Origin: an uncultured Oxalobacteraceae bacterium
Lineage (GTDB): Bacteria; Pseudomonadota; Gammaproteobacteria; Burkholderiales; Burkholderiaceae_D
Direction of reading: 5' to 3'
Length of the DNA stretch: 64,000 nt
Assembly (NCBI GenBank): GCA_903862415.1
Contig: CAIOYD010000064.1
Span: 43,346 to 107,345, forward strand
In this document: one piece after another, positions 7,986-17,542 of the stretch
Layout of the letters: the number at the start of each line of letters is the position of its first letter
How positions within the stretch are numbered: position 1 is the first letter of the stretch
The notes under the pieces: model-generated
Databases searched by the model: none
What the model was told of the DNA's origin: nothing
What the model saw: only the letters and a program-made list of their open reading frames with translations
Program-made: the position numbers and the translations under genes

Positions 7986-9438
7986 TTATATCAACGGCCA
8001 GTGGGTGGCCGGTACCGGTGCCGCACTGACGGTTATTAATCCCGCCAATGGCGCCACGCTTTGGCAGGGTTTTGATGCTGATGAAGCGCAGGTCAGTCTG
8101 GCCTGTGACGGTGCACGGGCACACTTTGCCGCCTGGGCCAAAACCACGCTGGCTGAACGCATCGCTATCTGTGGCCGTTTCCGTGATTTACTCAAACAGC
8201 ATACCGAAGAGCTGGCCTTGCTGATTGCTCAGGAAGTCGGCAAACCTCTGTGGGAAGCGCGCACCGAAGTCGCTACCATGGCCAATAAAATCGATATTTC
8301 AGTTCAGTCCTACCACGCTCGTACCGGTGAAGTCAGCAGCAAAGTGGCTGATGGTGACGCCGTGTTGCGTCATCGCCCACATGGTGTGTTTGCCGTGTTT
8401 GGTCCCTACAACTTCCCCGGACATTTACCCAACGGGCATATCGTTCCGGCACTCATCGCCGGTAATACCCTGGTATTCAAGCCAAGTGAATATGCGCCGC
8501 AAACCGCCATGAAAACGGTTGAACTGTGGATACAGGCTGGCTTGCCGGTGGGCGTACTTAATCTGGTCAATGGCGGCAAACACACCGGCATTGCGCTGTC
8601 CAGAAATGCGCAGATCGATGGTGTGTTGTTTACCGGCAGCTATCAGACCGGTGTGATTTTACATAAACAGTTTGCCGGACAGCCGGGCAAGATGCTGGCC
8701 CTGGAAATGGGTGGCAACAATGCGCTGGTGGTGTGGGATACGGCTGATATCGATGCTGCCGTCCATCACACCATTTTTTCTGCCTTTGTCAGCGCCGGTC
8801 AACGCTGCACCTGCGCACGCCGTCTGGTTATTCCTGATACCGCGTTTGGCCAGAAATTCCTCAATCGTCTGGTGCAGGTCGCTGCCGCCATCCACATTGG
8901 TCAGTATGACGCACAACCGGCACCGTTCATGGGTCCGGTGGTGTCGGCTGCCGTTGCGCAACGTTTGCTCGCCGGTCAGGCCGAACTGCTGGCCAAAGGC
9001 GGGAAATCCCTGTTGAGCATGCGTCAGCTGCATCCTGAGACTGGCTTTTTATCCGCCGGTATTGTCGATGTCACCGACGCCAGTGGAATTCCGGATGAAG
9101 AATGGTTCGGTCCTTTATTGCAAGTCATCCGGGTAGCTGATTTTAATGCCGCCCTGCAGGTCGCCAATGCCACCAGCTATGGACTGGCAGCCGGTTTGCT
9201 CAGTGATGAGGCAGCCTTGTGGCAACAATTTCAGATTGAGATCCGCGCCGGTGTGGTTAACTGGAATCGCCCAACCACCGGTGCGGCCAGCACGGCACCG
9301 TTTGGCGGCATCGGCAACTCGGGCAATCATCGCCCCAGCGCTTATTATGCGGCCGATTATTGCGCCTATCCGGTAGCTTCAATTGAAACCGCACTGCTGG
9401 AAATGCCCAAACAGCTTTCCCCCGGATTAACCTTTTAA
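7975..9438 (+). CDS. astD: succinylglutamate-semialdehyde dehydrogenase (AST step 4)
   Basis: A 487-residue NAD-dependent aldehyde dehydrogenase. Family features are all present: [27 protein letters not shown], the glutamate in LALEMGGNN, and the catalytic cysteine in [11 protein letters not shown] (first Cys, about residue 278), the AstD-specific form of the active-site segment. It oxidises N-succinylglutamate 5-semialdehyde to N-succinylglutamate in the cytoplasm. It begins inside the last codons of astA2 (11-base overlap) and is followed after 25 bases by astB. Confidence 0.93.
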   Translation: MNSNYINGQWVAGTGAALTVINPANGATLWQGFDADEAQVSLACDGARAHFAAWAKTTLAERIAICGRFRDLLKQHTEELALLIAQEVGKPLWEARTEVATMANKIDISVQSYHARTGEVSSKVADGDAVLRHRPHGVFAVFGPYNFPGHLPNGHIVPALIAGNTLVFKPSEYAPQTAMKTVELWIQAGLPVGVLNLVNGGKHTGIALSRNAQIDGVLFTGSYQTGVILHKQFAGQPGKMLALEMGGNNALVVWDTADIDAAVHHTIFSAFVSAGQRCTCARRLVIPDTAFGQKFLNRLVQVAAAIHIGQYDAQPAPFMGPVVSAAVAQRLLAGQAELLAKGGKSLLSMRQLHPETGFLSAGIVDVTDASGIPDEEWFGPLLQVIRVADFNAALQVANATSYGLAAGLLSDEAALWQQFQIEIRAGVVNWNRPTTGAASTAPFGGIGNSGNHRPSAYYAADYCAYPVASIETALLEMPKQLSPGLTF

Positions 9439-9463
9439 GTTTGTTTTTAACGGAAGCAACGCC

Positions 9464-10819
9464 ATGAATAAAACACCCGAACCTACGCGCGAATTTAATT
9501 TCGATGGCTTAGTCGGCCCGTCGCATAACTATGCCGGACTGTCGTTTGGCAATGTGGCATCGTCGAACAATATCAAAAGCGCCTCCAATCCCAAAGAAGC
9601 TGCCCTGCAAGGGTTGGCCAAGATGCATGCACTGGCGCAGCGCGGTTTCGCTCAGGCATTGTTGCCTCCTCAGGACAGACCGAATTTCCGCTTGCTGCGT
9701 CAGTTGGGTTTTACCGGCACCAATGCCCAGGTAATCGCTTCAGCTGCACGCACGGCGCCGGTATTGCTGGCCTGCGCCTATTCTGCTTCGCCGATGTGGA
9801 CGGCCAATGCGGCCACTGTCAGCCCTTCAGCAGATACCCGGGATGGCCGCACCCATTTCACTGTCGCCAATCTGAATAACAAATTACACCGCTCTTACGA
9901 GCATACCCAGACCGAACGTGCTTTGCGCGCCATTTTCCATGATGAACAGCATTTTGCAGTTCATCAGGCCCTGCCAGCCACGCCGGCCTTTGGTGATGAA
10001 GGTGCCGCCAACCATACCCGCCTGTGCGCCGAACATGCTGCCGACGGTGTGGAATTGTTTGTCTATGGTCGCAGTGAATTTGATCCATCCATCGAGGGCC
10101 CGAAACGTTTTCCGGCGCGCCAGACCCTCGAAGCCAGTCAGGCCGTGGCACGCCTGCATGGCCTGCAAAGCGAACGCACTGTATTTCTGCAGCAAAATCC
10201 CGACACCATCGATCAGGGCGTGTTTCACAACGATGTGATCGCCGTCGGCAGTGGCCGGGTGCTGTTTTACCATCAGCAGGCTTTTGTGAATGAAGCCGCC
10301 AGTATTGAACAATGTCGTGTTGCAATGCAGCACGTCGGCGCTGAATTTCTGCCTGTCCGGGTTGCCACCCAGGATGTTTCGGTGGCCGACGCGGTGTCAT
10401 CTTATTTGTTTAATAGTCAGCTTTTGACTAAATCTGACGGTAAAATGGCGCTGTTGGTACCGCAGGAATGCAGTGAAAATCCGGCAGTGGCAAATTATTT
10501 AAGCAACTTGATTAGCAGCTCTGGCGTCATCGATGAACTTTTAAGTTTTGAATTGCGCCAAAGCATGCGTAATGGTGGTGGCCCGGCCTGTTTGCGCTTA
10601 CGCGTAGCATTAACTGACAAACAGGCGCAAGCCATGCATCAGGGAGTTATTTTTACCGAAGTTTTATACGCACGTTTAGTTCAGTGGGTCGAACGTCATT
10701 ACCGTGACCGCCTCTCACCGGACGATTTAGCTGATCCTGCACTTGCAATTGAAGTGCATACAGCCTTAAATGAATTAAGTGGAATTCTGAATTTACCCAA
10801 TTTGTACGAAGACCAATAA
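9464..10819 (+). CDS. astB: N-succinylarginine dihydrolase (AST step 2)
   Basis: A 451-residue member of the AstB family (guanidino-group-modifying superfamily). It opens with the signature [21 protein letters not shown], carries the [15 protein letters not shown] block, and ends with [14 protein letters not shown], which holds the nucleophilic cysteine. The enzyme releases two ammonia and CO2 from N2-succinylarginine to give succinylornithine. Length is normal. CGGAAG before the ATG serves as ribosome-binding site. It lies between astD and the large glutamate dehydrogenase gene, with 29 bases to the latter. Confidence 0.95.
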   Translation: MNKTPEPTREFNFDGLVGPSHNYAGLSFGNVASSNNIKSASNPKEAALQGLAKMHALAQRGFAQALLPPQDRPNFRLLRQLGFTGTNAQVIASAARTAPVLLACAYSASPMWTANAATVSPSADTRDGRTHFTVANLNNKLHRSYEHTQTERALRAIFHDEQHFAVHQALPATPAFGDEGAANHTRLCAEHAADGVELFVYGRSEFDPSIEGPKRFPARQTLEASQAVARLHGLQSERTVFLQQNPDTIDQGVFHNDVIAVGSGRVLFYHQQAFVNEAASIEQCRVAMQHVGAEFLPVRVATQDVSVADAVSSYLFNSQLLTKSDGKMALLVPQECSENPAVANYLSNLISSSGVIDELLSFELRQSMRNGGGPACLRLRVALTDKQAQAMHQGVIFTEVLYARLVQWVERHYRDRLSPDDLADPALAIEVHTALNELSGILNLPNLYEDQ

Positions 10820-10848
10820 ACAGTGACTTTGAAAAAACAGAGGATGTA

Positions 10849-13800
10849 ATGAAACAAGCACAAGAATTACGTAAGCAAACCTTAACCCTGGTACAGGCCA
10901 ATCACGCGCAAAACAACCCTTCGGTGAGCGCCTTGCTCGAAACCTGGCTGTCTTCTCTGGAAGAAGACGATCTGGCCGGTATGCTGCCAGCGAGTCTGGC
11001 ATCGGTCTTATGGGATGGTTTTACCAATGCCGCCAACTGGACTCCGGCGCAGGGCTGTCAGATCAATACTCTGGCGTATCAGGATGGCCGCGGCGGACGC
11101 GCCACTGCGTTGCTCATACTCAATCCCGACATGCCATTTCTGGTCGATTCGATCGTCATGGCTCTGCGCAGTGAACGCATCGTTTCCCGTGCGGTACTCA
11201 ATTCCGTTCTGGCCGTGCAGCGCGATGCCGATGGTAAAGTGGTCCGGGTGGAGACCGCTAAAGCGACCAAGGACAGCAATGCCGGGCTTGAATCGATCGT
11301 ATTATGCTTGCTTTCCGAACAGCTGCCTGAGCAAGATATTACTGCCCTTATAGACCATCTTAAAATGTCGGTTGGCGATGCCGCCGATGTACGTCGCGAC
11401 ACACCGGCACTGGCCGCCAAAATTTTACAGGTTGCCGGCACAGTAGAAAGCGCAGCTCCGGACGGCCAGGAAACCGCGGCATTTTTACGCTGGGCCAACA
11501 GCATCGGCTTTGAAACCTTTGGCTACGTGTATTACGCGGTTCAGCCGGGTTCGCGTGAACTCGTGCGTGACGTCACCAGCGCACTCGGTGTACTGCAAAA
11601 TAAACAGCATCCCGTGTATGGTGACTGCCTGAAAAGTATTCCAGGTGATTTCGAAACTCTGCAGGCACGTGAACATACTCTTTCGGTGGTCAAAGCGGAT
11701 GTACAGGCAACCCTGTATCGTGACCAGCAACTCGATTTTATCGGTGTGCGTAACACCGCTGCCGATGGTACTTTGCTCGGCGAACATTGCTTAGTCGGCC
11801 TGTTCTCGCGTGCGGCGAGTGCCACAGCGCTGCCGGATCTGCCGTTTGCGCGGGTGCGCATTGCTCAGGTTTTGCAGTTGGCCGGTGTGCGTCCGGAAGG
11901 CTTCCGTGCCGAAAAATTTGTTGAAATCCTTGAATCGCTGCCTCGGGTAGAAGTTCTCGAAGCACAACCCGAATGGCTGGCCGAAGTCAGCAGTGCCGTG
12001 GTGGCGCTGTTCAAACAGCCGCGCGCCAAAGTCTTTGCCCGTCGCGACGTTTATGGCCGGCATTTGAATGTGCTGCTGTACATGCCACGTGAACTGTACA
12101 GCTCCAATTTATCCGCCACTCTGGCGGACACTCTCAAAGAAGTCGTCGGTGCTTCGGAAGTCCGTGTCGATACACTACTTGCTGACGGTCCTCTGGCACG
12201 GCTGTATCTGATTGCTAAAGCAGCCAAACCCGATCTGGATCTGGAAAACGATATCCAGCTGCCTTTACTCGGCGTACTTGAAGGCTGGCACACAACCTTT
12301 AACAATCTCGTTGATGCAGCCGATGAAGCCAGCCTGCGTGTCGGCCTGCGCAAACTGTGTGCAGAACTGCCGGCCGAATACATCGCCGAAACATCACCGG
12401 TGACCGCTTATCACGATCTGTGCGGCATATTGAATAACGCGAATTCCGAGCGTATCCATGTGCGCGTCGAAACCACACAACCGGTGAGCATACGCCTGCA
12501 GTCGGTCAATCAGGTACCTTCCCTGTCACTGATTTTGCCAGCCATGCATAACGCCGGTGTGGTGATCGATCGTGAGCAGACATATCAGCTCTCCAACCCG
12601 GGCGAAGCGGCGCAAATTTATATCACCTGTTTGTCGCTCGATGCCGCCACCGCAGAAAAACTATCCCAATCCGAAGTGGCCGATGTAGCCGAAGAACTGT
12701 TTGAATCGCTGCTCAACAATGAAGCCGAAGATGGCCGCATGAATGCCCTCGTCATTGAAGCCTGCATGCGTCCGATGGAAGTTCAGGTCTTCCGTGCCTA
12801 TGCCAGTTACTGGCGTCAGGCAGGCTGTCGTTTCAGTATTCGTTACATTGCTGATTGCCTCAAAAAACAAGCCAGCTATGTGCGCGAGCTTTCTGATGCA
12901 TTTCTGTTGCGCTTCCATCCAGATATCGACGACCGGGCACGTGATCTCGGCACCCGGGCCCTGCATCAGATTAAAGACAAACTGGCTGATATCAATCATG
13001 CCGATTCGGAAGATATTTTGCGCACACTGGCTGAACTGATGTTGGCTACGATACGCACTTCCTACTACCAGGATAAACAACAAAACAACACCATACTGTT
13101 CAAGTTCGATACCACCCAACTGGGCTGGTTGCCGCAACCACGGCCGTTCCGGGAAATTTTTGTTTTCTCACGCCGCTTTGAAGGTTTGCATCTGCGCGGT
13201 GGACCAGTTGCCCGCGGCGGTTTGCGCTGGTCAGACCGGATGGAAGATTACCGTACCGAAGTGCTTGGTCTGGTCAAGGCACAGATGGTTAAAAATGCCG
13301 TGATCGTTCCTGCCGGTGCCAAAGGTGGTTTCGTTTGCAAAATGGTACCCAAAGACAGCAATGGTGTGAGCACCCGTGAAATGGTAGCCCGCGAAGGCGA
13401 AGCCGTGTACCGCCTCTTCATTGCCGGTTTGCTTGATCTGACTGATAACCGTCATCAGGGCGAGGTAATCCATCCATCGCAAACCGTTTGCTATGACGAA
13501 GAAGATCCGTATCTGGTGGTGGCTGCCGACAAAGGTACGGCAACCTTTTCCGACATCGCCAATGGCATCGCGGTTGAACGTGGCTTCTGGCTCGGTGACG
13601 CGTTTGCCTCCGGCGGTTCCAACGGTTACGACCATAAAAAATTAGGTATTACTGCCAAAGGTGCATGGGAAGCGGTCAAGCGCCATTTCTATGAACTCGG
13701 CCATGACCTCAACACCACGCCGATTACCATGGTTGGTGTGGGCGACATGTCGGGTGACGTATTTGGTAACGGTTTGCTGTTGTCCCGTCAGATCAAACTC

Positions 13801-15558
13801 GTGGCCGCCTTCGATCATCGTCATATTTTCCTCGATCCGACACCGGATGTAAAAACCTCATTCGATGAACGTCAGCGTCTGTTCGCACTGCCGCGTTCCT
13901 CCTGGGATGATTACAACAAACTCTTGATTTCAGCCGGTGGTGGTGTGTATCCGCGCGATGCCCGCAGCATCACACTGTCGTTACAGGCCCAGCAAGCCCT
14001 GCATACCGACGCCAAAACCGTCACGCCTGAGCAACTGCTGCATATTATTTTACTCGCTCAGGTCGATCTGTTTTATAACGGCGGTATTGGCACTTACATC
14101 AAAGCATCCACAGAAACCCATGCTCAGGTCAAAGACCGCGCCAATGATGTTATCCGAGTCGATGGCAATGCCATGCGCTGTAAGGTGGTTGCTGAAGGTG
14201 GTAATCTGGGTGCTACTCAGGCTGGCCGGATTGAATTTGCCCTCAAAGGTGGAAAAATTTTCACCGATGCGATAGATAATTCTGCCGGTGTGGATTGTTC
14301 CGATCACGAAGTCAATGTCAAAATCTGGCTCGACAGCGAAGTCAATGCCGGCAAGATTACTGAAGCAGAACGCAATGCCATGCTCAATCAAATCACTCTC
14401 GATATTGAAGCGCTGGTGTTGCGCGACAATACCCAGCAAACCCGTCTGCTGGTACGCGAAGAACAGGCACAGCAGCAGGCTTATGCCCAGGATGCCTACG
14501 CTGAACTGGTGCGCAGCCTCGAAGCCGAAGGTGTGCTGTCGCGTGAACTGGAACAATTGCCTACTGAAGTCGAACTTCATCGCCGCAAGGAAGCTGGCCG
14601 TGGTCTGACAGCACCGGAACTGGCCGTGGTGGTGGCGAACGTCAAAAACCGCTACAAGGGTATTTTGTCGGCCCTGCCACTGACCGGTCACGACTGGGCT
14701 AAAACCATGCTCACGCCGTACTTCCCGGCACCGCTCGTGGCCAGTCGTAACAGTCTGGACCATCCGCTGGCTAATCCTATCCTCGGCACCGTGCTGGCCA
14801 ATGAAGCCGTCAACCGCTGCGGTCCGGTGATGCTGGTGGAATTGGCCAAAAAATATGCCGTGTCCGAAGCAGACGTGATTCTGGCCTGGTCACAAGCCTG
14901 GTCGGCGCTGCATCTGGCACCTTTGTTTGATTTGCTCGATGCGCATGCGCTGCTGGAGACACGTGACGTTTCCAAAGCGCTCGATGCCCGTTGCCGGGTA
15001 TTACAGCGAGCCTTGATTGAAGGCGTTCTGTCGGTGCCTGAACTGGAATCGTCCGGCAATCTGGCCGCACTGACTGCCTTGTTTGGTAATCCGGTAGCGA
15101 TTGCGCCACTGATGGCGAAAACCGTCACTGAAAGCAAGCCTTTCCCGCGCGCCTGTCAAACCGTAGAAGCACTCATTGAAATCGCTGATTTCCTGTTCTC
15201 GGCATTAGCTACCCCAAGGGCGGTTGGATTTGATCTGGCTGTGTTTTTGCAGATCGGCTTGCAGTTACGTCAGCAATCCGGAATCGCACTGCTCGAACCG
15301 GTACTAATGCAGGCCAATGTGACACCATTGCGTGCCCACGCTTTGCATGCCCTGCGGCGTGCACAGCAACGACTGCTGGAACAGGTTTTAAAACAGGGTA
15401 AACTGCAACCAGAGCACTTATCGCAAACCATCGCGGCAGTACTTACTCAGGTCGGCATTGTTCCCAAAGCCCAGGGCAAGGAAGTGCCTGGGTTGGAAAC
15501 GGCATTGCTTGACGTCTGGGCTTTATCGGAAGCTGCCAGCAGCTATCAGGCAGCCTGA
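10849..15558 (+). CDS. gdhB: NAD-specific glutamate dehydrogenase, ~180 kDa class
   Basis: A very long single frame of 1569 residues, close to the usual ~1600 of the large NAD-GDH class. The catalytic core is recognisable near residues 780-1150: LHLRGGPVARGGLRWSDR, KNAVIVPAGAKGGFV, VGVGDMSGDVFGNG and VVAEGGNLGATQ. The long N-terminal region holds ACT-like regulatory domains and the C-terminal ~400 residues are helical, as known for the class. It deaminates glutamate oxidatively to 2-oxoglutarate and ammonia. In Pseudomonas GdhB is arginine-induced and encoded away from the aru genes; here it lies within the ast operon, directly between astB and astE (1 base before the latter). AGAGGA precedes the ATG. 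Confidence 0.93.
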   Translation: MKQAQELRKQTLTLVQANHAQNNPSVSALLETWLSSLEEDDLAGMLPASLASVLWDGFTNAANWTPAQGCQINTLAYQDGRGGRATALLILNPDMPFLVDSIVMALRSERIVSRAVLNSVLAVQRDADGKVVRVETAKATKDSNAGLESIVLCLLSEQLPEQDITALIDHLKMSVGDAADVRRDTPALAAKILQVAGTVESAAPDGQETAAFLRWANSIGFETFGYVYYAVQPGSRELVRDVTSALGVLQNKQHPVYGDCLKSIPGDFETLQAREHTLSVVKADVQATLYRDQQLDFIGVRNTAADGTLLGEHCLVGLFSRAASATALPDLPFARVRIAQVLQLAGVRPEGFRAEKFVEILESLPRVEVLEAQPEWLAEVSSAVVALFKQPRAKVFARRDVYGRHLNVLLYMPRELYSSNLSATLADTLKEVVGASEVRVDTLLADGPLARLYLIAKAAKPDLDLENDIQLPLLGVLEGWHTTFNNLVDAADEASLRVGLRKLCAELPAEYIAETSPVTAYHDLCGILNNANSERIHVRVETTQPVSIRLQSVNQVPSLSLILPAMHNAGVVIDREQTYQLSNPGEAAQIYITCLSLDAATAEKLSQSEVADVAEELFESLLNNEAEDGRMNALVIEACMRPMEVQVFRAYASYWRQAGCRFSIRYIADCLKKQASYVRELSDAFLLRFHPDIDDRARDLGTRALHQIKDKLADINHADSEDILRTLAELMLATIRTSYYQDKQQNNTILFKFDTTQLGWLPQPRPFREIFVFSRRFEGLHLRGGPVARGGLRWSDRMEDYRTEVLGLVKAQMVKNAVIVPAGAKGGFVCKMVPKDSNGVSTREMVAREGEAVYRLFIAGLLDLTDNRHQGEVIHPSQTVCYDEEDPYLVVAADKGTATFSDIANGIAVERGFWLGDAFASGGSNGYDHKKLGITAKGAWEAVKRHFYELGHDLNTTPITMVGVGDMSGDVFGNGLLLSRQIKLVAAFDHRHIFLDPTPDVKTSFDERQRLFALPRSSWDDYNKLLISAGGGVYPRDARSITLSLQAQQALHTDAKTVTPEQLLHIILLAQVDLFYNGGIGTYIKASTETHAQVKDRANDVIRVDGNAMRCKVVAEGGNLGATQAGRIEFALKGGKIFTDAIDNSAGVDCSDHEVNVKIWLDSEVNAGKITEAERNAMLNQITLDIEALVLRDNTQQTRLLVREEQAQQQAYAQDAYAELVRSLEAEGVLSRELEQLPTEVELHRRKEAGRGLTAPELAVVVANVKNRYKGILSALPLTGHDWAKTMLTPYFPAPLVASRNSLDHPLANPILGTVLANEAVNRCGPVMLVELAKKYAVSEADVILAWSQAWSALHLAPLFDLLDAHALLETRDVSKALDARCRVLQRALIEGVLSVPELESSGNLAALTALFGNPVAIAPLMAKTVTESKPFPRACQTVEALIEIADFLFSALATPRAVGFDLAVFLQIGLQLRQQSGIALLEPVLMQANVTPLRAHALHALRRAQQRLLEQVLKQGKLQPEHLSQTIAAVLTQVGIVPKAQGKEVPGLETALLDVWALSEAASSYQAA

Positions 15559-15559
15559 G

Positions 15560-16531
15560 TTGACGCTGCTGTCAACACAAGCCTTCGTCAGCGGAAATTT
15601 TTCTGCTCTGACGAAGGTGTTTTCTGAGGCGGGATTTCAGGTCCATCTGCCGCTCGAAGGTGTGTTGCAAATCAACGCTCCAGCCGCAACCGACAGCGTC
15701 CGTTTGCGCCTGATGATTTCGGTCGGTGTCCATGGTGATGAAACCGCACCGATCGAAGTCATGGCGCAGCTGCTCAATGAATTAGCTCAAACACCAGACC
15801 AGCTGGCCGTGGATTTACTCGTTGCTGTGGGCAATAGCGCAGCCATCGCCAGTGCCAAACGCTTTATCGATATCGACTTAAATCGTTTATTTGTCCCTGA
15901 CCGACAGCAGTTTAATGATAGCCGCGAAGCAGCTCGTGCCGATCAGTTAATGGCCGTTGCCCGGGATTTTTTTGCCGGATATACCCACAAGTGGCATCTG
16001 GATCTGCATACTGCCATACGCGCTTCACGCTACGCAACTTTTGCTATTATTCCCGGTAAGGCTGACCAGGCTCTGCTGGATTGGTTAGGTCGTGCTGCGG
16101 TGGAAGCAGTGGTGTGTAATCCACAACCTTCGGTGACGTTCAGCTCTTACACCAGTCAACATCTGGGTGCCGTCAGTTGCACAGCCGAATTAGGCAGGAT
16201 AGGTGAATTGGGTAAAAACGACTTGAGTCAGTTTGAGCCTGTGCGACTGGCACTGTCGGCGTTATTGCGTACCGGAGATATTGCGCCGGTATCCGGTCAG
16301 ACTCAGCCGCTGCTGTTTCGGGTGGCGCAAGAATTAATCAAGCACTCGGAAGATTTCTCCCTGACCTTCGATGGCAGTACAGAAAACTTTACCGAATTTG
16401 CCCCTCATACCTTGATTGCTACCGACGGCAACTTAAGCTATACCGTCGGTGAACAACCTGAATATGTGCTCTTTCCTAACCCGGGCGTACGCATAGGCTT
16501 ACGCGCTGGTCTGCTGGTAGTTCGGGTCTGA
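15560..16531 (+). CDS. astE: succinylglutamate desuccinylase (AST step 5)
   Basis: A zinc hydrolase of the AstE/aspartoacylase family that splits N-succinylglutamate into succinate and glutamate. Zinc ligands are visible as H58 and E61 in GVHGDE and the histidine of HLDLHTAIR (about residue 150); the catalytic glutamate lies in CTAELGRIG. I choose the TTG at 15560, one base after the gdhB stop, because the frame upstream lies wholly inside gdhB; that gives 323 residues, normal for AstE. There is no strong ribosome-binding site, so translation probably depends on coupling to gdhB. It ends two bases from the convergent ompW-like gene, and no terminator fits between them. Confidence 0.9.
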   Translation: MTLLSTQAFVSGNFSALTKVFSEAGFQVHLPLEGVLQINAPAATDSVRLRLMISVGVHGDETAPIEVMAQLLNELAQTPDQLAVDLLVAVGNSAAIASAKRFIDIDLNRLFVPDRQQFNDSREAARADQLMAVARDFFAGYTHKWHLDLHTAIRASRYATFAIIPGKADQALLDWLGRAAVEAVVCNPQPSVTFSSYTSQHLGAVSCTAELGRIGELGKNDLSQFEPVRLALSALLRTGDIAPVSGQTQPLLFRVAQELIKHSEDFSLTFDGSTENFTEFAPHTLIATDGNLSYTVGEQPEYVLFPNPGVRIGLRAGLLVVRV

Positions 16532-16533
16532 GC

Positions 16534-17205
16534 TTAAAAATGGTAATAGAGACCAAAATTAATCACTGGATAGATCTTAAAATTATTCATCTTTTGTTCC
16601 AATGACGCATTTTCCACGGCCAGATCGGAACTCAGCTGAGCACATAGCTGTAAAGTGGCAGTACAGCCGCTATTGGTCAGTGTCGAATTCGGGGTCCCCT
16701 GGGCAATTACCCCCAAATCTGAAGTAAAGCCCCAGGTATTATCCCGGCCAACAGCATTGCCCCAACCTATACCCAAATAAGGTGCAGCGGAACGAAAGGT
16801 GATGTCGCCATTAATCACGCCAGCAGAGGCTGCACTATACGTATTACCATTGACGGTATAGCTGCCACCGACATTCGGCGTGGCCACGGAAGTAATTTTA
16901 TTGCCATTATGAACAAATCCAGCCGTCAACCTGAAACTGCCGCTGCCTGGATACCAGTCCAGCAAGGCATCAATGGTTTGTAATTTGAGTTTGAAGTCAT
17001 AATTGACTTCGGTAGTTGAACCCGAATATGTGTAGTTATAGGCATTAAAGCCGACCCGCACATTCAGATCTTGTTGTACCGGCACAGCGAGTTGCAGACC
17101 CGCACCGAGCGACCCCAGAGTGGCCGACAAACCAACATCAGCGGCTTGTGCTGCGCTCATTGTCAGCAAACCAGCCAGCATGAGTGTTATGAAGGGAGTT
17201 TTCAT
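16534..17205 (-). CDS. OmpW-like outer-membrane beta-barrel protein
   Basis: A 223-residue protein with a signal peptide (cleavage after AQA, about residue 21) and a small beta-barrel: alternating hydrophobic strands, a terminal GLYYHF with C-terminal phenylalanine, and PYLGIGWGNAVGRDNTWGFTSDLGV. This is the pattern of the OmpW-like/outer-membrane insertion families common in Betaproteobacteria. The loop between residues about 185 and 200 holds two cysteines (GCTATLQLC), probably an extracellular disulfide. Its substrate is unknown. It converges with astE and has its own promoter region upstream (17206-17542). Confidence 0.75.
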   Translation of the reverse strand: MKTPFITLMLAGLLTMSAAQAADVGLSATLGSLGAGLQLAVPVQQDLNVRVGFNAYNYTYSGSTTEVNYDFKLKLQTIDALLDWYPGSGSFRLTAGFVHNGNKITSVATPNVGGSYTVNGNTYSAASAGVINGDITFRSAAPYLGIGWGNAVGRDNTWGFTSDLGVIAQGTPNSTLTNSGCTATLQLCAQLSSDLAVENASLEQKMNNFKIYPVINFGLYYHF

Positions 17206-17542
17206 GACGTTCCTTTATTATTATTGATGGTGGCAGTGACCTTTACCTGGCGAAGCATCGGGTGGTTTGAAAAGTGTAGGTTAACAAATGCGGATATTCA
17301 AAAAAATAAATGCCGATTTGTTGGGGTTTGCCAACAACTCGAAACATACCAAAACGATTAGAAATTAGTGCAATTTTTTCTGTTGTTGCGGGCACTATTT
17401 CCACAGGAAGTAGCCAATGGCTGGGGGGCATTTATTCAGGTACATTACCTGAAAATCCAGTAAGAAATTTCCGGAAATGTGGATCTGGAATTCGTTGTTG
17501 CATATTCCTCACTTCTTTACTGCCTGGCAGACCAATACTGTA
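17206..17542. other. intergenic region, 337 bases
   Basis: This spacer holds the leader of the ompW-like gene and the 3' flank of the SopB-like gene; both are on the minus strand. I see the short palindrome TTTCCGGAAA near 17468 and AT-rich stretches, but no convincing promoter, terminator or RNA gene. Confidence 0.4.

Noticed and set aside
14050..14763. Minus-strand frame of 237 codons inside gdhB
   Set aside because: Antisense to the conserved GDH catalytic domain; no independent coding evidence.
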